Shown: positions 30,605-35,983 of the stretch, in pieces | Position numbering within the stretch: the stretch's first letter is position 1 | Layout: each line of letters opens with the position of its first letter | Origin: Cryobacterium sp. | GTDB lineage: Bacteria; Actinomycetota; Actinomycetes; Actinomycetales; Microbacteriaceae | DNA length: 35,983 bases | Assembly (NCBI RefSeq): GCF_025463825.1 | Contig: NZ_JAODBG010000035.1 | Span: 1 to 35,983, forward strand | Reading direction: 5' to 3' | The notes under the pieces: generated by a model | What the model was told of the DNA's origin: nothing | Seen by the model: the letters and a program-made list of their open reading frames with translations, nothing else | Databases searched by the model: none | Made by a program: the position numbers and the translations under genes

Positions 30605-31695
30605 TTACCGGACCGACGCGGCCTGCAGGGCCGGCCGAATTGCGGCATCCGCCTCATAGGACATGGCGCGGCTGATACCCACGACCACCCGTTCGCCCAC
30701 CAGATACCGGCGGCCGGGCACCCGGCAGCGCACCGAGATACCCTGCCAGTGCACCACCACATCGTTGCTGGCCCGACCATAGAGCGACGACGTCACCACG
30801 GCCTCCGACGCCGCACCGGTGCCCGGTTCCAGGGTGATGTCTTCCGGCAGCACCGCCAGGGTGCCTGGGCCCATCGCTGCACCGCCGGGTTCCAGCAGCG
30901 CGCCAGCCACCACACAGGATGCCCGTCGGCGGCGAACCCGCCCGCGCTGCGGCTGCCCGGGAACAGGGTGGCGTCAGAGAGGAACCGGGCCACCTGCGCG
31001 GTCACCGGCCGGGTGACTAGTTCCACCGGGCTGCCCACCTGGTAATGCGGCCGCCGTCGAGCACTACGATCCGGTCGGCCAGGGCGAGGGCCTCCTCCCG
31101 GTCGTGAGTGACGTGCACCACGGTGAGCCCGATCTTTCGGGTGAGCGACTGCAACTCCAGCCGCAGGCTGTCGCGCAACGGTTCGTCCAGCGCGGACAGC
31201 GCCTCGTCGAGCAGCAGCACCCGGGGGGCGGCCCACGATCGCGCGGGCCAGCGCCACCCGCTGGCGTTGCCCGCCCGAGAGGGTGGCCGGGTTGCGCTTC
31301 CCGAACCCGGTCAGGCCGACCAGCTGCATCACCTCGGCGACCCGCGCAGCGCGCTCGGCGCGGGCCACCTTCGCCAGAACCAGCGGGTAGGCGATGTTGC
31401 GTTCGACGCTCCAGTGCGGCCAGACCGCGTGCTGCTGGGACACCATGCCCAGGCCCCGCTTCTCCGGCGCGACCAGCGTGCTGCGGTCGGCGACGAGGGT
31501 GTCATCGAGTCGGATGGACCCGCTGGTGGGGGGAAGGAAGCCGGCGATGGCACGTAGCAGGGTGGTTTTGCCCGACCCGGATGGCCCCACCAGCGCGATG
31601 AACTCGCCGTCGGCAATGGCGAGGTCGTTGCCCTCCAGGCCGATCGTGCCGTTCGGGTAGACGAGGCCCACATCGGTGAGGGTGACTGACGGCAT
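30605..31695 (-). pseudogene. ABC importer ATPase, broken by three frameshifts
   Basis: Read across frames, this is a complete iron/phosphonate/polyamine-type importer ATPase of about 360 residues. Frame 1 holds Walker A GPSGSGKTT and [16 protein letters not shown] six-base G run at 31223-31228, one base too long, then shifts the frame. Frame 2 holds [16 protein letters not shown] and [15 protein letters not shown] and ends at a stop near 31017. Restoring one base near 31040 continues into [21 protein letters not shown] third shift near 30911 leads to the C-terminal TOBE-like domain ending at 30605. The ATG at 31695 still has an AAAGGA ribosome binding site. Expression would give a protein cut before Walker B. 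Sequencing error at three sites in one gene is possible but unlikely. Confidence 0.88.
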
Positions 31696-31712
31696 AGCGG
31701 GGTCCTTTCCCG

Positions 31713-33413
31713 TTAGTTCGACCGGCGGGCGGCCAGGCCGAGGCCGGCCAGCCCCACCAGGGTGATGAGAAGCGAGGGCGCCGGTGCCGCGTTGTACGCG
31801 CCGGCCTGTTGCAGGCTGAAGATGTTCACGCCCAGGGTCTGCGCGCCGGGCGCGAGCAGCAACACCGAGATTGTCAGCTCCCGCACCGCGGTGAGCACCA
31901 CGAGCACGCCGCCGGCCACCGCGGCGGGCACCGCCATCCGCCAGGAGATGTCGAATAGGGCGCGCAGCCGGCTCGCGCCGGAGATGCGGGCGCCTCCTCG
32001 GCGGTCATCGGGGTGGCCGTCAGCGGCCCGGACACCGACTGCACCACGATCGCCACGAACGCCATCACGTAGGCGCACCGGATCAGCCAGGGCGTATTGA
32101 ACAGGCCGATCCGCGGGGCGATGATCAACCAGCCCACCGCGATGACCAAGCCCGGAATGGCCTGCGGCAGCATCGCGACGGTCTTCAAAGCGGTGTTCGA
32201 CCGGGCGGTCGTGCGCGTGACGACGGTGCCGATGGCCAGGCCGAGCACCGCGCAGATCACACCGGCCAGCACCGACAGCATCACCGAGCTGAGCGCGCCG
32301 GTGCGGGGGGCCGGTGCGCTGGTGGCCCGCACGATGTTGCCTATGGTCAGGTTTGCCCAGGTCAGCGGCCCCCCTGGCGCCGGCAGGAGCGCCTGGCTGA
32401 GCAGTGCGAGCAGCGGCAGCAGAGTGATGGCGAGCACGGCGAGCCAGGCGGCCATGGTGAGTGGTAGCCGGGCTCCGCCCAGCGGCAGCAGCTGCACCGC
32501 GGATGCCGAACCGTCCAGTTCGAAGCGCGACCGGGAGACCAGCAGGTCCACCACCATCGCCAGCGCCGCCACGATCAGCAGCACCACCCCGATGGTGGAG
32601 ATCACCTCGAGCGGCGACTGAACGGTGCCCGACTGGATGTAGCGGTAGATCAGCTGCGACAGGGTGACGTAGCGTTCGGCAGGCCGATGATCGAGGGGAT
32701 GCCGAAGTCGGCCAGGTTACCCACCGCGATGAGGGTGAACGCCGACAGCATCGCAGGTCTAAGCAGCGGCAGGGTGATGGCGCGGACGGCTCGGGAAGCG
32801 GAGGCGCCGGCGATGCGGGCGGCCTGTTCCAAGTCGGTGGGAATGCGGCGGAGTGCGGCGGAGACGATCATGTACGCGATCGGGTACGAGTGGATGGCCA
32901 GCAGCACGATCACGCCGTCGCCGCCGTAGATGTTCCACAGCGAGCCACCGAACCATTCGGTCCACGCCACGTTGACCGGCCCGGTGGGGCCGGCGATCCC
33001 GATCCAGGCGATCGCGCCTACGAACGGCGGCACCAGCAGCGGCGTGGGTGCGAACAGGCGCAGCGCCTTGCGGCCGCGCAGGTCCGTGCGGTCCAGCAGC
33101 AGCGCGAGCAGGGTGCCCACGACGACGGCGATCAGGCCAGAGACGCTGGCGGAGACCAAGCTGTCAGTCCGGCCTGCAGGATGTCCCCGCTGAGCAGCAG
33201 CGGCAGGTGGTTGGCCGAAAAGGCGAGCACCACGATGGCGCCGAGAGGCACGAGCACCACGGCGGCAGAGATCAGCCAGAGAGCCAGCCGGAGCAGGTCG
33301 ATGCCGGCGACGGTGCGCCGCGCATCCGCTCGCGGAGTATTGAGGGGTAAGCGGGCACGGGCCCGGTCGAGGACGACCGGGCCCGTGCCCGTTGCTCTAC
33401 TGGAAGAGCTCAT
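31713..33413 (-). pseudogene. ABC importer permease (two-part, FbpB/PhnU-like), broken by three frameshifts
   Basis: Pieced together, this is a permease of about 560 residues with two halves, as in iron(III) and 2-aminoethylphosphonate importers. The segments in order are TVAGIDLLRLALWLIS (first helix), then a shift near 33165. The next runs from LVSASVSGLIAVVVG to NLADFGIPSIIGLP, then a shift near 32677 where one G is missing. The third runs from ERYVTLSQLIYRYI to MTAEE, then a shift near 31990 where one G is missing. The last starts at ARISGASRLRALFDI and ends at 31713. No good start codon lies between the binding-protein stop and the first helix; the only in-frame ATG (33413) is inside the binding-protein gene. 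Confidence 0.88.
33353..33390. other. Sixteen-base-pair perfect hairpin just after the binding-protein gene
   Basis: GGGCACGGGCCCGGTC (33353-33368) pairs perfectly with 33375-33390 around a six-base loop; one more C-G pair extends the stem. It starts six bases after the binding-protein stop (minus strand). This is the usual place for an intercistronic hairpin that protects binding-protein mRNA or limits read-through into the permease. No T-run follows. Confidence 0.85.
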
Positions 33414-34437
33414 TGAACCGCGCGACAGCAGCGGCCTTGGTGTCGTTGATCACGTCGAGGTCGGGGGTGAGGGTCTCGATCTCGTCCATGGCCGGGGCGC
33501 CCTCGGGGGCGCCGACGTCGTTCCGCACCGGCAGGTAGGACTGCTCGACGGCCCGTTCCTGGCCCGCGGCGCTGACCAGGTAGTCCACGAACGCCTCGGA
33601 GGCGGCCTGCTCGTCGGTGCTGGCGAAGATGCCGACCGGCTGGGAGACGTAGGGCACGCCCTCCGTGGGGTAGGCCACGTCGATGGGCGAGCCGGCGGCC
33701 TTGAGCTCGCGCACCAGGTAGTCCACGACCACGCCGACCGGCTGGGTGCCGGATGCGACGGCCTGGGAAACCGGTCCGTTGCTGTCGGCGATGACCGGCT
33801 TGTTCGCGGCCAGGTCGACGAGCCACTCGTCGCCGAGGTCGGCGTTGTGCAGCCAGACGGCGGCGTTGTACGCGGCCGCACCCGAGACATCCGGGTTGGG
33901 CATGGTGATCTTGCCGGCGTACCCGGGGTCGGTGAGGTCAGCCCAGGAGGTGGGCGGGTTGTCGATGGCGGTGGTGTTGTAGGCGATGGCGGTGGGGATG
34001 ATGCGGGTGCCCACGGAGAAGCCGTCGGGGTCCACAACGTCCTGGTTGAGCGACTCGACGTCGGCGGGGCTGTAGGCCAGCAGCAGGTCGTCGGCCTTGT
34101 AGGTCTCGAAGGTGCCGGAGTCGGCGGCGAGGAGGATGTCGGCCTGCACGTTGCCGGTGGTGCGTTCGGCTTCGATGCGGGCGGTGAGGTCGCCGGTGCC
34201 GGCGCGGAACACCTCGACCGTGACGTCGGGCTGGGTCTCGTTGCAGTCGGCGATGATCGCGTCGATCTTCTCCTGCGGCTCGGAGGTGTACAGGGTGATG
34301 GTGGCCGCCTCGAGCGCGGCCGTCGCGGAAGCTTCCGGGCTGGTCTCGGCGGTGGCCTCTGCGGTGGAGTAGCCGGCCAGGGTGAGCCCGAGGACCACGA
34401 GAGTGGCGACGCCGGCGACCTGAGTGGAGCGTGACAT
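33397..34437 (-). CDS. ABC importer substrate-binding protein (iron/2-aminoethylphosphonate-like), lipobox cysteine lost
   Basis: A 346-residue extracellular binding protein of the FbpA/PhnS type, shown by ITLYTSEPQEKIDAIIADC, ILLAADSGTFETYK, PTAIAYNTT and the C-terminal YLPVRNDV segment. It is the only gene of its operon with an open frame. The start at 34437 has an AAGGAA ribosome binding site. The signal sequence is hydrophobic, but where a lipobox LAGC is expected it reads LAGY (Tyr23), so it could not be lipid-anchored. The upstream phosphodiesterase frame runs into it without a stop. With permease and ATPase both broken it cannot support import through its own system and is probably also decaying. 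Confidence 0.85.
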   Translation of the reverse strand: MSRSTQVAGVATLVVLGLTLAGYSTAEATAETSPEASATAALEAATITLYTSEPQEKIDAIIADCNETQPDVTVEVFRAGTGDLTARIEAERTTGNVQADILLAADSGTFETYKADDLLLAYSPADVESLNQDVVDPDGFSVGTRIIPTAIAYNTTAIDNPPTSWADLTDPGYAGKITMPNPDVSGAAAYNAAVWLHNADLGDEWLVDLAANKPVIADSNGPVSQAVASGTQPVGVVVDYLVRELKAAGSPIDVAYPTEGVPYVSQPVGIFASTDEQAASEAFVDYLVSAAGQERAVEQSYLPVRNDVGAPEGAPAMDEIETLTPDLDVINDTKAAAVARFNELFQ

Positions 34438-34440
34438 GGG

Positions 34441-35130
34441 GTTCCTTATCGAGTTGTGATGCTGGTGAGGGTGGGAAACGGACCTAGACAAGAGGGGATG
34501 CACCGCCTGCAGGCTGACCGGGGCGCAGCTGAGCTGATCGGCGGTGAGCTGCACGAGGGAGAACATTGCGAAGTCGTGCCCGCTGACGGTGGCTGGCCCG
34601 GCGTTCATGACCTGGTGGTAGGCGAGCGAGGGGCCCACGGCCACGGGGATGCCGTGGAAGAGGGAGTTCATCGGGTGGTGGTAATGGCCGGCGAGGATCA
34701 GCCGGGCGTCGGAGCCTTGGAGGGCCCCGGCGAGCGGCTCGGGCTCGCGCAGGCCGATCTTCGACAGGGTGGGCAGCGGCGACGGCACCGGCGCGTGGTG
34801 CACGGCGAGGACAGTGCCCATGCCGAACGGTTCGGCGACGGTCTCGGCCAGCCAGTCCAGCTGCTCGGCGTCGAGCGCGCCGCTGCTGGAATTTAGCAGC
34901 ACGAACCGCACCGCGCCCACGGTGACCACCCGGTGGTGGCTTGGACCGTGGCCGGTCAGGCGGCGGGCGGCGACCGGGTCGTCGTGGTTGCCGAGCACCG
35001 TGAGCACAGGGGCGGCCACCCGCTCACCGAGTTCGAGCAGTGCGGCGTCGACCCTGTCGTAGACCTCGGCGTGGCCGCGCTGCAGGAGGTCGCCGGTGAC
35101 GACGACGGCTTCGGGAGTGACGCCGGCAGC
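34441..35130 (-). pseudogene. Metallophosphoesterase (CpdA/Icc-like), N-terminus deleted
   Basis: About 230 codons of a calcineurin-like phosphodiesterase remain: VVVTGDLLQRG, VLGNHDDP, VLAVHHAP and ILAGHYHHP are all visible. The N-terminal strand with the first metal motif (D-x-H) is missing. The frame begins at a junction near 35130 with the RpiR-like gene, in a different frame from it, so the two were joined by a deletion. At its 3' end the frame has no stop and continues into the binding-protein gene; a TAG lies out of frame near 34485, suggesting an additional shift. Co-location with an RpiR regulator and this importer suggests a former role in using an imported phosphodiester or phosphonate. 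Confidence 0.82.
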
Positions 35131-35624
35131 GGGGCTTCGGCGGCGCGGCCGAGGGTGGCGAACCGCATCGCGGCATCCTGCAGCGGCGGCCCGGAGAAGC
35201 CGGTGCCCACCAGCACCAGCCGGCGCGCGCCGGCGAGCACCTCGACGGCCGCGTCTATGCCGGCCGCGTCGACGCTGGCCATGCCGAGGCTGATGGCGAC
35301 GCCGGCGTCGGCGAAGATGCGGGCAAGCGGATGCGCATCCTCCGCCGGCTCGGCGTCGGTGGGCGCCGCCCGGGCCACCTCGAGTCGCAGGTGCTGGAAG
35401 CCGCGGAAGCCGAGGTTCTGGCAGGCGCGCACCACGGTGGCCGTGGAGGTGCCCGCCTCGGTGGCAAGCTCGGCGGTGGACCACTCGGTGACCGCGCCCG
35501 GCCTCTCGAGGATCACCTGGGCGACCCGGCGCTCGCTCGGCCCGAGCAGCGGCAGGGCGGCGCGCACGCGCAGCAAAGCACTGCCGTCGGTGGGCCGCGG
35601 CAGGAGGGGGTGGAGGCCGGCCAT
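35131..35624 (-). pseudogene. MurR/RpiR-family regulator, truncated in its SIS domain
   Basis: The N-terminal helix-turn-helix domain (about 25-90; AELATEAGTSTATVVRACQN is the recognition region) is intact. It leads into the SIS sugar-phosphate-binding domain (LVLVGTGFSGPPLQDAAMRF, about 136-155). Around residue 165 the family sequence stops and the reading frame enters phosphodiesterase sequence out of frame, ending at a stop near 34956. Full-length relatives are about 280 residues, so roughly half the SIS domain is gone. A product of 222 residues with an aberrant tail could still bind DNA. The ATG at 35624 has a GGGAG ribosome binding site. Confidence 0.82.
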
Positions 35625-35722
35625 GGTGTGCTCCCGTGCTTGGTCTGCGCGCTGTCCCGGTGATCACAGCGACCCTGATCGTGTCGGCAGCATAGCCAAC
35701 CCGGGGAAACGGCCGGGGCTCC

Positions 35723-35728
35723 TAAGCT
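35723..35728 (+). promoter_or_regulatory. -10 box (TAAGCT) of a leaderless promoter for the SGNH hydrolase gene
   Basis: TAAGCT fits TANNNT and ends exactly six bases before the ATG at 35735, with no Shine-Dalgarno sequence. It lies in the 110-base divergent region shared with the broken RpiR gene. Confidence 0.5.
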
Positions 35729-35734
35729 GGTCCA

Positions 35735-35983
35735 ATGCCTGTTGACCTCCCGACGCGCGCCGCACCCCGTCGGGGCCGGCTCCTGTTCCTCGCCGTACTT
35801 GGCCTGATGGGCCTCAGCGGTGCCGGCGGCGCTGTCGCGGGCGGGCACGGCGCGGGCGGCGCATCGGCCGGTGGCCCATCGGCTCCGCCGGCCCAGGCGG
35901 CGCGGCCGTTGGCCGTGTTCCTCGGCGACTCCTACACCGCTGGGGCGGGCGCGACCACGGCGTCCCTGCGCTGGTCGACGCTC
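35735..35983 (+). CDS. Secreted SGNH/GDSL hydrolase, N-terminal part (cut by window edge)
   Basis: Only 83 residues are in the window. A signal peptide or anchor (RLLFLAVLGLMGLSGAGGAV, about 15-34) is followed by a Gly/Ala/Pro-rich linker. The first block of the SGNH hydrolase family then begins with VFLGDSYTAGAG, whose serine is the nucleophile. The family contains lipases, esterases and acyl-sugar hydrolases, so substrate is unknown. The gene diverges from the decaying RpiR operon and has what appears to be its own leaderless promoter. Confidence 0.82.
   Translation, partial: MPVDLPTRAAPRRGRLLFLAVLGLMGLSGAGGAVAGGHGAGGASAGGPSAPPAQAARPLAVFLGDSYTAGAGATTASLRWSTL

Noticed and set aside
33397..35667. 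A single 756-residue phosphodiesterase-binding protein fusion
   Set aside because: The frame is open, but its first 170 or so residues are out-of-frame regulator sequence, and the binding protein has its own signal peptide, start and ribosome binding site. It is a product of decay.

Overview
The window is high-GC DNA from an actinobacterium, most likely a member of the Microbacteriaceae (a Cryobacterium- or Leifsonia-like organism). The evidence is about 70% GC, GTG starts, many ATGA/GTGA stop-start overlaps, several promoters of the leaderless type, and an actinobacterial gene neighbourhood. That neighbourhood comprises a class A PBP next to a metallophosphoesterase, DUF4177 and a RidA-like gene, acs next to a Tad pilus locus, and then topA, tmk and holB. 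Species assignment is inference.

Region 1 (1-4,900): cell-wall block. Two paralogous class A penicillin-binding proteins on the minus strand (one cut by the window edge) flank a membrane-anchored metallophosphoesterase. A divergent pair, a 55-residue DUF4177 protein and a RidA-like protein, points the other way. Region 2 (5,000-9,240): an acyltransferase-3 membrane protein and acetyl-CoA synthetase, followed by 760 bases with no gene but several strong hairpins and two interspersed repeat families. Region 3 (9,242-21,394): a Tad/Flp pilus locus (TadA ATPase, one TadB/TadC-like membrane protein, DUF4244 pilin, TadE-like and TadG-like proteins). It is split by about 9 kb holding a tightly coupled metabolic operon (FAD-linked 2-hydroxyacid-type oxidase, complete peptide/opine-type ABC importer, PLP aminotransferase) plus a DUF2255 gene. 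A long palindrome with a tandem repeat lies at the left edge of the insert. Region 4 (21,551-29,798): a small unknown gene, topA-tmk, a 330-base array of alternating inverted repeats, holB, a secreted tripeptidyl-aminopeptidase-like hydrolase, a TetR regulator and tRNA-Thr(CGT). Region 5 (30,061-35,624): a YbaK-type deacylase, then an RpiR regulator / phosphodiesterase / ABC importer operon that is visibly decaying. Its regulator and phosphodiesterase are fused out of frame by a deletion, its permease and ATPase carry about three frameshifts each, and its binding protein is open but has lost its lipobox cysteine. Region 6: the start of a secreted SGNH hydrolase.

The points most worth following are the metabolic operon dividing the tad locus, the decaying phosphodiesterase/ABC operon with one surviving gene, the alternating inverted-repeat array between tmk and holB, and the hairpin-rich region upstream of acs. 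I found no CRISPR array, transposase, integrase or phage gene, and no clear evidence of a wholly new defence or biosynthetic system.
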